The notes beneath the pieces are model-generated. The model was not told the origin of the DNA, searched no databases, and saw only the letters and a program-made list of their open reading frames with translations. The position numbers and the translations under genes were made by a program. 64,000 bases of DNA from JAQUPP01 sp041649955 (GTDB lineage Bacteria; Patescibacteriota; Patescibacteriia; UBA2591; JAQUPP01): the NCBI GenBank assembly GCA_041649955.1, contig JBAZMD010000002.1, positions 1 to 64,000 on the forward strand. Reading direction: 5' to 3'. The first letter of the stretch is position 1. Each line of letters opens with the position of its first letter. Shown one piece after another: positions 48,779 to 57,417 of the stretch.

Positions 48779-50356
48779 TTACGCTATCAGCGTCTTGCCC
48801 GTCATTTCTTTTGATTTTTTAAGACCCATTAACTCCAAAATGGTCGGCGCCACATCAGCTAAAACGCCGTCTTTTCTTAACTTCTTATCTTTATAAGCAG
48901 AATTAATTAAAATAAACGGAACCGGATTTATGGAATGTTTCGTATCCACTTCTCCGGTTATTAAATTAATCATTTCTTCTGCATTGCCATGATCAGCAGT
49001 AACAATTATAGAATAACCATGCTTTTTACCCGCTTTGATTATTTTCCCTAAACTTTCATCAACACATTCTATTCCCTTCACTGTTGCTTGTAAATTACCA
49101 GTATGACCAATCATATCAGGATTACAAAAATTCATCATGATAAAAGAAAATTTTTCATTTTTAATTTTTTCCAAAACTATTTTTGTTATTCTTCGCGCGC
49201 TCATTTCGGGCGTTAAATCATAATGAGAAACATCCGGTGACGGAACAATTATTCTTTCTTCTCCTGATACGGAATGATCATAGCCGCCATTGAAGAAAAA
49301 AGTGACATGGGCGAATTTTTCAGCTTCAGTGATATAAAGCTGCGGCAAGCCGTCTATAATTACCGGTAAACTATTTTTTACTATCCGGCTGGGATAAGCG
49401 GTTCTAATATGATCCAAATCCGGACCAAAATCTGCCAGAGCGACAAAAAATAAATTTTTCGGCCATTTTTTTCTTTTAAACGAACCTGGATTTCTTTGAT
49501 TGAATTCTTTTTGAACAAAAGCTTTGCTTAATTCGCGGGCTCGGTCGGATCGCAGATTCATAAAAATAACCAAATCATCATCGTCAATAGTAGCGGTTGG
49601 CTGATGATCTTTTTTGATAATAGTCGGTAAAATAAATTCATCTGTTTCTTGCCGATTATAAGCTTGGACAATCGCCTCCTTGGGATTGGGAGCTTGGAAT
49701 CCTTTGCCTAAAACCAAAAGATTGTAAACTTTTTCAACTCTGTCCCATTGTTTGGTTCTGTCCATGGCAAAAAATCTGCCTGAAATACTGGCGATATTAA
49801 CTTTCAAATGATGATTGTTGTGATTTACTTTTTGTTCAAATCTTTCCACCAGGCGAATAGCCGCGTGCTGGGAAGAATCACGGCCATCGGTAAAAAGATG
49901 TAAAAATACTTCTTCAACTTTCTGTTCTTCCAAAAGTTTTAACATTGCCAACCAATGTTCAGGTGATGAATGAGCGCTGTTTTCTTCAGTCACCAAACCC
50001 ATTAAATGAACTTTTGATTTGTATTTTTTAAAATGAGAAATTCCTTCCAAAAAAGCGGGGTTTTTAAAAAATGTTTCATCTTTAATGCCCTCTGAAATAT
50101 AAACCGCGTCATCTTTAACAGCTCGTCCGGCACCCAAATTCAAATGACCGGCCTCTGAATTTCCGGGCTGATCTTTAGGCAAGCCAACGCATTCTCCAAA
50201 AGCGCAAACTTCGGTATAGGGATATTTCTCTTTATAATGATTAAAATTGGGCGTATTTGCCAAAGTAACAGCATTACCTTTGCTCTCCGGCGCTACTCCC
50301 CAACCGTCCAGAATAATCAGAATTACTGGATTAATTTTTTTCGTAGATTTTACCAT
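48779..50356 (-). CDS. gpmI: 2,3-bisphosphoglycerate-independent phosphoglycerate mutase, copy 2
   Basis: 525 residues with the same motifs: 'ILDGWGVAPESKGNAV', 'QPGNSEAGHLNLGAG', 'SISGRFFAMDRTKQW', 'FMNLRSDRAREL', 'FCNPDMIGHTGN', 'TADHGNAEEM'. The substrate loop reads 'TDGRDSSQHA' where copy 1 and most GpmI have a GRDTxP-like sequence. The two copies differ along their whole length, so duplication is old or one was acquired. Confidence 0.95.
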   Translation of the reverse strand: MVKSTKKINPVILIILDGWGVAPESKGNAVTLANTPNFNHYKEKYPYTEVCAFGECVGLPKDQPGNSEAGHLNLGAGRAVKDDAVYISEGIKDETFFKNPAFLEGISHFKKYKSKVHLMGLVTEENSAHSSPEHWLAMLKLLEEQKVEEVFLHLFTDGRDSSQHAAIRLVERFEQKVNHNNHHLKVNIASISGRFFAMDRTKQWDRVEKVYNLLVLGKGFQAPNPKEAIVQAYNRQETDEFILPTIIKKDHQPTATIDDDDLVIFMNLRSDRARELSKAFVQKEFNQRNPGSFKRKKWPKNLFFVALADFGPDLDHIRTAYPSRIVKNSLPVIIDGLPQLYITEAEKFAHVTFFFNGGYDHSVSGEERIIVPSPDVSHYDLTPEMSARRITKIVLEKIKNEKFSFIMMNFCNPDMIGHTGNLQATVKGIECVDESLGKIIKAGKKHGYSIIVTADHGNAEEMINLITGEVDTKHSINPVPFILINSAYKDKKLRKDGVLADVAPTILELMGLKKSKEMTGKTLIA

Positions 50357-50426
50357 ATAACTATTATTTTTATTAAAAATAAAGTTTTAAAATTTGGTAT
50401 TATTTAGAAATTAGGTCAATTAGAAA

Positions 50427-51707
50427 TTAGGCATTTTTACCAAGCTCTTCCTCAATCTCCATTAATCGATTATATTTTGCCACTCGTTCTCCTCTGTTTG
50501 GCGCGCCTGCTTTGATAAAATCAGCGCCGACCGCCACGGCCAAATCAGAAATAAAATCATCGCTTGTTTCGCCGGAACGATGAGAAATAACAATTTTATA
50601 ATTATTTGCCTGGGCCAATTTAATGCAATTTATCGTTTCAGTCAAAGTACCGATTTGATTTGGTTTGATTAAAATAGAATTTGCCGCTCTTTCTTCAATG
50701 CCCTTTTTTAAATGATCAATATTGGTGGTGAATAAATCATCGCCGACAATCATAATTTTTTGCAAACGCGCATGAAGATCTCTCCAGCCGGCCCAGTCGT
50801 CTTCTGATAAACCGTCTTCAATGGAAATAATCGGATATTTTTCAACCCAAGTTTGATATAAGGCAGTCAAATCTTGAGATGATAATTTTTTATTTTCAAA
50901 AACATATTTTTTTTCGTTAACATCATAAAATTCTGAAGCCGCCACGTCTAAGGCAAAAACTATATCTTGACCTATTTTAAATCCCGCCTCTTGAGCCGCG
51001 GACATCAAAACTTTCAGCACTTCTTCATTATTTTTAAAGCTTGGCGCGAAGCCGCCCTCATCTCCCACGGCTACTGAAAAACCGTAAGTGCTCTTAATAA
51101 TATTTTTAAGTATTTGAAAAAATTCCGCGCTTAATCTTATTCTTTCTTTGAATAATCGGTCGGGTTGATTTTTAAAATTTTCAGCCAAAGGCACGATCAT
51201 AAATTCTTGAATATCTAATTTATTGTCAGCATGCCTTCCTCCATTAATCACATTAAGCATCGGAATAGGAAGTTTGTAAGTTTGTAAGTTTGTAAGCTGG
51301 TAAGTCTCGCAAATATATTTATATAAAGGAATATTTTGCGATTTTGCGCCAACTCGAGCACAAGCCAAAGAAACTCCCAAAATGGCATTAGCGCCTAATT
51401 TGTTTTTATTCGGCGTTCCATCCAAATCAATCATTAATTTATCAATTTCTTGAGGATTTGGTTCGTGTCCGATTAAAGCCGGAGCAATTATTTTTTCCAC
51501 ATTTTCACAAGCATTTAATACACCCTTGCCGCCATAACGGTTTAAACTATTATCTCTTAATTCAAGCGCTTCGTGTATGCCGGTTGAGGCTCCGGAAGGA
51601 ATTGCGGCTTTGGATTCCATCCCATTTTCCAAAATAACTTTAACCTCAAGAGTCGGATTGCCTCTTGAATCTAAAATTTCGCGAGCAAAAATATTTTTAA
51701 TTTTCAT
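50427..51707 (-). CDS. eno: Enolase
   Basis: 426 residues. 'AREILDSRGNPTLEV', 'SGASTGIHEALELRD', 'MLNVINGGRHADN', 'VGDEGGFAP', 'IEDGLSEDDWAGW', 'IVGDDLFTTN', 'ILIKPNQIGTLTETI' and 'ISHRSGETSDDFI' complete the active site. It makes phosphoenolpyruvate. About 19 bp after pgk, in operon. Residues about 135-146 ('YQLTNLQTYK') come from an 8-bp tandem repeat. Confidence 0.98.
   Translation of the reverse strand: MKIKNIFAREILDSRGNPTLEVKVILENGMESKAAIPSGASTGIHEALELRDNSLNRYGGKGVLNACENVEKIIAPALIGHEPNPQEIDKLMIDLDGTPNKNKLGANAILGVSLACARVGAKSQNIPLYKYICETYQLTNLQTYKLPIPMLNVINGGRHADNKLDIQEFMIVPLAENFKNQPDRLFKERIRLSAEFFQILKNIIKSTYGFSVAVGDEGGFAPSFKNNEEVLKVLMSAAQEAGFKIGQDIVFALDVAASEFYDVNEKKYVFENKKLSSQDLTALYQTWVEKYPIISIEDGLSEDDWAGWRDLHARLQKIMIVGDDLFTTNIDHLKKGIEERAANSILIKPNQIGTLTETINCIKLAQANNYKIVISHRSGETSDDFISDLAVAVGADFIKAGAPNRGERVAKYNRLMEIEEELGKNA
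51271..51304. repeat. 8-bp tandem repeat inside eno
   Basis: Three exact AGTTTGTA units and a fourth degenerate one, in frame, directly before the conserved 'LPIPMLNVINGG'. Adds about five residues relative to typical enolases. Confidence 0.75.
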
Positions 51708-51725
51708 GGTTTCTATTATTAGTTA

Positions 51726-53036
51726 TTAGTTAATTAATGGCTTAATGCCGGGCAATATTTTTCCTTCCAAAAATTCCAACATTGCTCCCCCGCCGGTGGA
51801 AACAAACACATGCGCTGACCCATACTGACTTAACACTGACTTACGCTGACGATTTCCGTGTAAGTCTGTGTTTTTGTCCGTGTTAGTCTGTGCTTGCCGC
51901 AGAGCGGCGATTGTTTCTCCGCCGCCAATAATAATTTTGGCCTTGCGATTATTTAAAATAGTTTTAGCTATTTTTTTTGTTCCTTGATTATAAAATTGTT
52001 CTTCAAAAAGACCCATTGGACCGTTCCAAACAATTGTTTTGGCGGTTTTAAGATATTTTTTAAATAATTCAACGGTTTTAGGACCAATATCAAAAATTCT
52101 AAAATCGCCGCCAAATTTATGATCTATTTTTTTTGTTTCTTTAATTAAAGATTTATTATCCAATTTTATTTTAGAATCTTGAGGTAAAATAATTTTTCCA
52201 TTTTTAGCCAATTTTTTCGCCACTTCAATCATCCTTGGTTCATAAAATGAGGCTCCGATATTAACTCCTTTTATTTTCAAAAAAATATTGGCCAAGGCTC
52301 CGCCGATTAAAATCTGATCAGCTTTTTTAGCTAAATTTTTTATGGTTTTTATTTTGGTGGAAATTTTAACTCCGCCCATTAAAACTATAAATGGATGAAT
52401 CGGTTTGGCTAGAATTTGACTTAGATTTTCAACTTCTTTAGCCAGACGAAAACCGGCATAGGCCGGCAAATAACGGGTAATTGCCGAAACCGAAGCGTGC
52501 GCCCGGTGGCAAACAGAAAAAGCCTCATTAACGTATAAATCGGCCAGCTCGGCTAATTGCTTGGCAAATTTTAAATCATTTTTTTCTTCCCCGGCGTAAA
52601 AACGGAGATTTTCCAATAAAATAATTTCTCCCGGTTTCATTACCTTAATCGCTTTTTTGACTTTTTCGCCAACGCAATCATCAATAAATTTAACATGAAG
52701 CATGGAACCTAGAACATGTAACCTATTAATATATTTTGCTACCGGTTTTAAACTATATTTATTTTTGAATTCTCCGACGCTTCGGTCGGAGCCCCGACCT
52801 ATTGGCGTCGGGGTTGAATTTTGTATTTGTTTCAGATTTTTAAATGGATCCCCTATGTGACTAATTAAAATAACAATGGCTTTTTTTTGAATTAAATATT
52901 TAACAGTTTCCATGCTGGCCTGAATGCGCGCGTCATTAATAACCCGTCCGTTTTTTATCGGACAATTAAAATCAACTCTTACCAGTACCCTTTTTCCTTT
53001 TAAATTTTTAATTTCTTTAATTGTTTTTAACTTCAT
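51726..53036 (-). CDS. pgk: Phosphoglycerate kinase with two repeat insertions
   Basis: 436 residues against about 395 typical. 'VLVRVDFNCPIKNG', 'VILISHIGDP', 'RAHASVSAI', 'FIVLMGGVKISTKI', 'WNGPMGLFE' and 'VSTGGGAMLEFLEGK' define PGK. Two extra segments are encoded by repeats: residues about 75-89 ('TPTPIGRGSDRSVGE') and about 382-408 ('NTDKNTDLHGNRQRKSVLSQ'). Both fall in surface loops by comparison with the family, so activity is probably kept. First gene of the glycolytic operon. Confidence 0.97.
   Translation of the reverse strand: MKLKTIKEIKNLKGKRVLVRVDFNCPIKNGRVINDARIQASMETVKYLIQKKAIVILISHIGDPFKNLKQIQNSTPTPIGRGSDRSVGEFKNKYSLKPVAKYINRLHVLGSMLHVKFIDDCVGEKVKKAIKVMKPGEIILLENLRFYAGEEKNDLKFAKQLAELADLYVNEAFSVCHRAHASVSAITRYLPAYAGFRLAKEVENLSQILAKPIHPFIVLMGGVKISTKIKTIKNLAKKADQILIGGALANIFLKIKGVNIGASFYEPRMIEVAKKLAKNGKIILPQDSKIKLDNKSLIKETKKIDHKFGGDFRIFDIGPKTVELFKKYLKTAKTIVWNGPMGLFEEQFYNQGTKKIAKTILNNRKAKIIIGGGETIAALRQAQTNTDKNTDLHGNRQRKSVLSQYGSAHVFVSTGGGAMLEFLEGKILPGIKPLIN
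51815..51893. repeat. In-frame palindromic repeat in pgk
   Basis: Coding strand: ACAGACTAACACGGAC, ACACAGACTTACACGG, then inverted units CAGCGTAAGTCAGTGTTAAG. Same architecture and phase as both murC copies; encodes about 27 residues before 'HVFVSTGGG'. Confidence 0.85.
52772..52813. repeat. Double hairpin inserted in pgk
   Basis: CTCCGAC/GTCGGAG (52772-52791) and CCCCGAC/GTCGGGG (52792-52813) stand back to back, in frame, after 'SHIGDP' and before 'KYSLKPVA'. The first stem is the one found at 11753-11770 between grpE and dnaK. Confidence 0.8.
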
Positions 53037-53048
53037 AATTTTAATATT

Positions 53049-53077
53049 ATTATAACATAAAAACCAATCATCTACAA
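53049..53077 (-). promoter_or_regulatory. Promoter of the glycolytic operon
   Basis: TTGTAG (53077-53072), 17-bp spacer, TATAAT (53054-53049), about 13 bp before the pgk ATG: a very short leader. Confidence 0.6.
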
Positions 53078-53090
53078 GCTTAAAATGTAA

Positions 53091-53120
53091 AGAAGGGACG
53101 AAAATTTTTCCGTCCCTTCT
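53091..53120 (-). terminator. Terminator of the 53134 gene
   Basis: AGAAGGGACG and CGTCCCTTCT form a perfect 10-bp stem, 13 bp past the stop. Confidence 0.75.
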
Positions 53121-53133
53121 CTTGTTGGCAATT

Positions 53134-53580
53134 TTAATTTTTTAACGGCCAATACTTTATTGTTAGTTCAAACACTTTCTCTATTCTTTCTTTCAAATAA
53201 TCGTGAGAAAATATTCCATCTTTAGCGGAATAAATAAGAGCACCCACAATAATATGCACCGGTTCACTGGTTAATCCTATTCTCATCCATCTTGTACCAT
53301 CTATTTTAAAAACAGGAAGATCGAAAAGTTCGTGCAATTTCTTTTTTAATTGATCTGTCTCTCCTCCCAAAAGGCCACATTGCAGTTCCACGCCTATTAC
53401 TGCCTTTTCTCCAACAGTCGCAGTTCTGAAAATACTCATAAAAGGGATCTCCAAAGTTTTTAAACAAACAATAGCGGTAATAACTCCTCCCGGCTGTAAA
53501 GTGTGAGAAATCTCCAATTCTTCTAAAATTTCTTCAAGTCTTTTTAATACTTCGTCTAACTTAATCTTGTCATTTTTCAT
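53134..53580 (-). CDS. Hypothetical 148-residue protein
   Basis: AAAAGGAGG 5 nt before the ATG, own promoter and terminator. The N-terminal third is a charged helix ('VLKRLEEILEELEISH'); the centre is beta-rich with 'AVIGVELQCGLLGGETDQLKKKLHELF'. It has a fold reminiscent of small chaperone-like (type III secretion chaperone/YbjN) proteins, but that is a weak impression from sequence. No family assigned. Confidence 0.65.
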   Translation of the reverse strand: MKNDKIKLDEVLKRLEEILEELEISHTLQPGGVITAIVCLKTLEIPFMSIFRTATVGEKAVIGVELQCGLLGGETDQLKKKLHELFDLPVFKIDGTRWMRIGLTSEPVHIIVGALIYSAKDGIFSHDYLKERIEKVFELTIKYWPLKN

Positions 53581-53613
53581 TCTTCCTCCTTTTAGCTTAA
53601 ATAGCTATCTATA

Positions 53614-53641
53614 AGAATAGCTATTTTTTATTTTTTGTCAA
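53614..53641 (-). promoter_or_regulatory. Promoter of the 53134 gene
   Basis: TTGACA (53641-53636), 16-bp spacer, TATTCT (53619-53614). The -35 lies in the last codons of the O-antigen gene. Confidence 0.7.
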
Positions 53642-55919
53642 TGCTTTCCTGTTCCAACAATTGCCTAACCTGCTGAACCGCTTGCGGGTTTTTGCTTTCC
53701 ATTTCATTGAAAATTTTCTCAGCTGTGGCTTGATCGCCGCCCTTAGCGTAAATCAAAGCGCAACCCAATTGGGAAGTTAAATTGTCAGGTTGCAGGCGAA
53801 CAGCCCTGCCGCAAAAATCAAAAGCATTTCCAAAATCTTCAATTTCGGCATAAGCTCGGGCAATATTAAAATCAATACCTTCTTTATAATAACCTAGCTC
53901 TCTGGCTTTATTTATTGCGTCGGTGGCTTCTTTATTTTTACCCCAAACTAAATAAGCTTGCGCTAAATTCCAATATGATTCCCCTATTTTGTCATCAAAA
54001 TTAACCGCTTCTTGAATAGTGCTGACGGCCTTTTCATATTCTCCCTTATAAAGATAAGTTCTGCCTAATTCAAAATAAACTTGCTGGCGTTTTGGCGAAA
54101 GTTCTGTCGCCTTTTTTAAAACTTCTTCCGCTTTATCAAGATACGCTTTATTATATTTTGAACCCAAATTATACAACTGGCCTAAATATAAATAATTTCT
54201 CACATCGCGAGGATGTTCTTGAATGCTTTTTTCAAACTCTTTAATGACAAAATCCTTGCCTTGCTGCAAAACAGCCGGATCAAGATTTGACTGACCCGGG
54301 AATTCAACAATAGTTTTAGCCAGTTGCGTCCTGATTTCGGGATTTATAAAAATCGAGTTGGCTAAAGATTTTTTATACCAATCAATGCCTGCTTTTAAAT
54401 CAACTCTAGAAGCGGAAATTCCAATAACCGCCGCCTTACTCTGAACAAAAGGCTCAAGATTAAATTTATAAATTGACCATGGCAAAAAAATAATAATCAA
54501 AAAAATCAAAATTGGAAGCGGAAATACATTAACTTGTAACTTATTTAATTGTTGTCCGTGTTTAGTTCCGCGTGAGTCCGCGTTTAGTTCGCGTAAGTCT
54601 GTGTCAAGTTCGCGTGAGTCCTTGTTCGTTGTTATAAAATAAGTTAGAGCCAGACCAAAATAAAAAATAATCAAAGGAGCGGGTGTATCAAAAACAGTTA
54701 GATTCTGGATAAAATAAGCCAAAAACATGCAAGCGAATAATGCACCGCAAATTCTATATTTATTCGCAGCATTCTCCCTGCGTTTCCGTAATAGCAGCCA
54801 AAAAACCGTCCCAAAAACCGCTAAATAAGCCACTGTACCGACACTGCCGGTTAAAGTCAATAAATCTATAACTTGATTGTGCGAACGATCAAACCAAGTA
54901 TTTTCCTGACCTAAACCTAAATAATGAGGACTATAATACTTGTTAAAAATTATATTATAATTCTCCCAGCCCCAGCCTAAAATCGGTTTTTCTTTAAAGC
55001 CCTGCCAGCCGGCTTGCCAAACAATTGTTCGCTCGCTCGCGCTGCCGGTCAAATAAACAAGCCTCATAATAAAAACCGGCGCCTTATAAATCCATGGTTT
55101 TTCTTTTTGAGTTTGAAGAAAAAATATTCCGCTGATCGCAACCAATACCAATAAAATAAAAATGGAAATAAAAATTAATTTCAACTTTTTATTTCGCAGG
55201 TTTAAAATTAAATAACCCAAAAATAATATAAATGATAATCCAAAAGCAAGCATTACTCCGCGTGAAGCGGCAAAAAGAATAATAGCTAAATTAAAAAAAA
55301 CAAGAAAAACAGCCAAAATTCGCCAAAAATATTTTTTCTCGGAGAACAACAAAAATCCGGATAAAAAAATATGGAGCATGGCGTAAACCGCCAAAAAAAT
55401 CGGATTGCCGAGTGTTGCTGTCATTTGAGGATTATTTTCTTTCAATAAGAATTTTAATCCGAATTTTTGGCCCATACCGTATAATCCAATTAAAAAAGAA
55501 CAAATCAAACTTGTCCAAATTAATTTTCGCCAATCCTGCCATTTTTTAAAACAACTGGTTAAAATTAAAAACCATAAATAAAAATGAATCAAAGTTAAAA
55601 TACCGGTCATTCTTTCTTGGGTTGACCAAAAAGAGCGCGAAATATCAATGCCGGTCAGCATTGTTAAAATCAAAACGCCCATAAATGCCGTTAAACTGAA
55701 AATTAAAGGATTTTTCCAAGCCGGCCGATAATTTTTATCATAAATAGCCAAAAACAGCCAAGCGGCAAAAATAATTTCCACTAAAATCCTGAAAAATATA
55801 ATTTTGCCGAAAATGTAAGGGTATAAAGTATATTGATAAACCAAAAGCGGCAAAAATAAAATTAGACAAGATCCGTAATGAATAATCTTCAAGCAAATTT
55901 TTTCCAATGTTTTAGACAT
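53628..55919 (-). CDS. O-antigen ligase/polymerase (Wzy_C) with C-terminal TPRs
   Basis: 763 residues: about 12 membrane helices with the large loop 'ERTIVWQAGWQGFKEKPILGWGWENY' and 'DRSHNQVIDLLTLTGSVG', the Wzy_C/WaaL signature, then from about residue 530 a TPR array ('AYLDKAEEVLKKATELSPKRQQVYFELGRTYLYKGEYEKAVSTIQEAV'). Likely polymerises or transfers a surface glycan. Residues about 432-456 ('NKDSRELDTDLRELNADSRG') are a repeat-encoded insert between helices. Overlaps the flippase by 8 bp. Confidence 0.9.
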   Translation of the reverse strand: MSKTLEKICLKIIHYGSCLILFLPLLVYQYTLYPYIFGKIIFFRILVEIIFAAWLFLAIYDKNYRPAWKNPLIFSLTAFMGVLILTMLTGIDISRSFWSTQERMTGILTLIHFYLWFLILTSCFKKWQDWRKLIWTSLICSFLIGLYGMGQKFGLKFLLKENNPQMTATLGNPIFLAVYAMLHIFLSGFLLFSEKKYFWRILAVFLVFFNLAIILFAASRGVMLAFGLSFILFLGYLILNLRNKKLKLIFISIFILLVLVAISGIFFLQTQKEKPWIYKAPVFIMRLVYLTGSASERTIVWQAGWQGFKEKPILGWGWENYNIIFNKYYSPHYLGLGQENTWFDRSHNQVIDLLTLTGSVGTVAYLAVFGTVFWLLLRKRRENAANKYRICGALFACMFLAYFIQNLTVFDTPAPLIIFYFGLALTYFITTNKDSRELDTDLRELNADSRGTKHGQQLNKLQVNVFPLPILIFLIIIFLPWSIYKFNLEPFVQSKAAVIGISASRVDLKAGIDWYKKSLANSIFINPEIRTQLAKTIVEFPGQSNLDPAVLQQGKDFVIKEFEKSIQEHPRDVRNYLYLGQLYNLGSKYNKAYLDKAEEVLKKATELSPKRQQVYFELGRTYLYKGEYEKAVSTIQEAVNFDDKIGESYWNLAQAYLVWGKNKEATDAINKARELGYYKEGIDFNIARAYAEIEDFGNAFDFCGRAVRLQPDNLTSQLGCALIYAKGGDQATAEKIFNEMESKNPQAVQQVRQLLEQESIDKK
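54553..54627. repeat. In-frame tandem repeat in the O-antigen gene
   Basis: Coding strand units: AAGGACTCACGCGAACTTG, ACACAGACTTACGCGAACTA, AACGCGGACTCACGCGGAAC, AAACACGGAC; one orientation only. Same phase as the murC, pgk and secA copies ('TDL', 'NAD'). Confidence 0.8.
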
Positions 55920-57351
55920 TTTTAAATAAAATTAAACTTTTAACTTTCATTAATTCTTCTTTTGAAATTATTTTCAATAAACAAGCGCTTAAAAAATAAG
56001 AACCGATGCCGATTAAAATTAAAACAACCAAGTGGCATTTATTTTGTAAAAGCAAAATCAGGCCGCTCATAATCAAACACGATAAAAAAATACCGCCGAT
56101 TTTTTTTATAAAATATCTCTTATGAATCTTGATTAATTTTAAAACCCAACATAATTCTATAACAAATAAAAATAAATAACTGATTAAAAAAGCAATGGCT
56201 ATTCCGATTTGAGCCAATCTTGGAATTAAAATTACGGCAAAAATAATTAAAACAGATACGCCGATTCCCTGATTAATCATATTAATTTTTTGCCGATTGC
56301 AAGCGTTAAGCAAAGTAATAGCCAATACATCAAAGAAAGTAAAAGGCAAGGCTAAAATTAAAATTTTTAGAATAATAGAAGCCGGAAGATAATTTGGTCC
56401 ATAAAAAAGGGTGATTAAAGAATTACTGAGTATTATTGTACCAAAAACAATTGGTAAAATAATTAATAATAAATAAAAAAGCGCTTCTTGAAAAATCCGA
56501 GAAGTTTCTTGCTTTGAAGAAAAAAAATGTCTGCTTAAAGCAGGATAAATAGCGCTGCTGAAGGCCACTGGGATTAAAGCTAAAATAACATTGGGCAATT
56601 TTTTAGCTGCGTTATAAAGGCCAACCATCGTATCATTGCCGAGATGCGAGAGTAAAATTGTGTCAATATTGACATATAAAGTGGCAAAAATACCGGCAAT
56701 AAAAAATGGCAAGCTAAGTTTCATTAATTGTTTAATCTCCGGTAAATCAAAAGTAAATTTAAACCAAAGTCCGGTTTGTCTTTTAAAAAATTTCAAACTA
56801 TTAATCAGATAAATCGCGTTGGCGCAAATATATGGAAGAATCATTAAAAGCAAGCCAACCTTCAGCTTCATTAAAATTACGCCGACAATTACCAGAGTTG
56901 TCTGAGATAAAATTGTTCCCAAGGCTTCATATTTAAAATTAAAATGTCCGCGAAAAACCTGATAAAAAGTTGAGCCAAATGAACCAAGAATTGATGAAAT
57001 AACGACCAAATAAGTTAAATTTTGAATAATAACAGAATAATGCAACAAACGAACCAAGAAAAAAATAATTAAACAAGAAAGTAAACTGACCACTAATTTA
57101 AATCCTAAAATATTATTTAAATATTTTTGCGTTTTTTCTCTATCACGGGCTATTTCGCGAGTCATCACGCCGCCAAAACCAAAATCTATAAAAATCAAAA
57201 GCATGCCGACCAAGGCAAAAACAAACATATACTTGCCGAAGTTTTCCACTCCCAAATAACGAGCCAAAATAAAATAATAAACCGCGGCCATCAATTTTTG
57301 ATAGACCTGAGCCACTAATAAATAAAAAGTATTTTGGGTAGTTGAAACCAT
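55912..57351 (-). CDS. Polysaccharide flippase of the MOP superfamily (Wzx-like)
   Basis: 479 residues, about 14 membrane helices. 'FGFGGVMTREIARDREKTQKYLNNILGFKLV' and 'YHPAL'-type 'SSAIYPALSRHFF' are typical of RfbX/Wzx. It moves lipid-linked sugar units across the membrane for the polymerase encoded next. Divergent from the UDP-sugar cluster. Confidence 0.92.
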   Translation of the reverse strand: MVSTTQNTFYLLVAQVYQKLMAAVYYFILARYLGVENFGKYMFVFALVGMLLIFIDFGFGGVMTREIARDREKTQKYLNNILGFKLVVSLLSCLIIFFLVRLLHYSVIIQNLTYLVVISSILGSFGSTFYQVFRGHFNFKYEALGTILSQTTLVIVGVILMKLKVGLLLMILPYICANAIYLINSLKFFKRQTGLWFKFTFDLPEIKQLMKLSLPFFIAGIFATLYVNIDTILLSHLGNDTMVGLYNAAKKLPNVILALIPVAFSSAIYPALSRHFFSSKQETSRIFQEALFYLLLIILPIVFGTIILSNSLITLFYGPNYLPASIILKILILALPFTFFDVLAITLLNACNRQKINMINQGIGVSVLIIFAVILIPRLAQIGIAIAFLISYLFLFVIELCWVLKLIKIHKRYFIKKIGGIFLSCLIMSGLILLLQNKCHLVVLILIGIGSYFLSACLLKIISKEELMKVKSLILFKNV

Positions 57352-57417
57352 AAAAAATATTTTAATTATCTGAAAAAAAATAATAGATAGATAACACTAT
57401 ACCATATTTATGACGGT

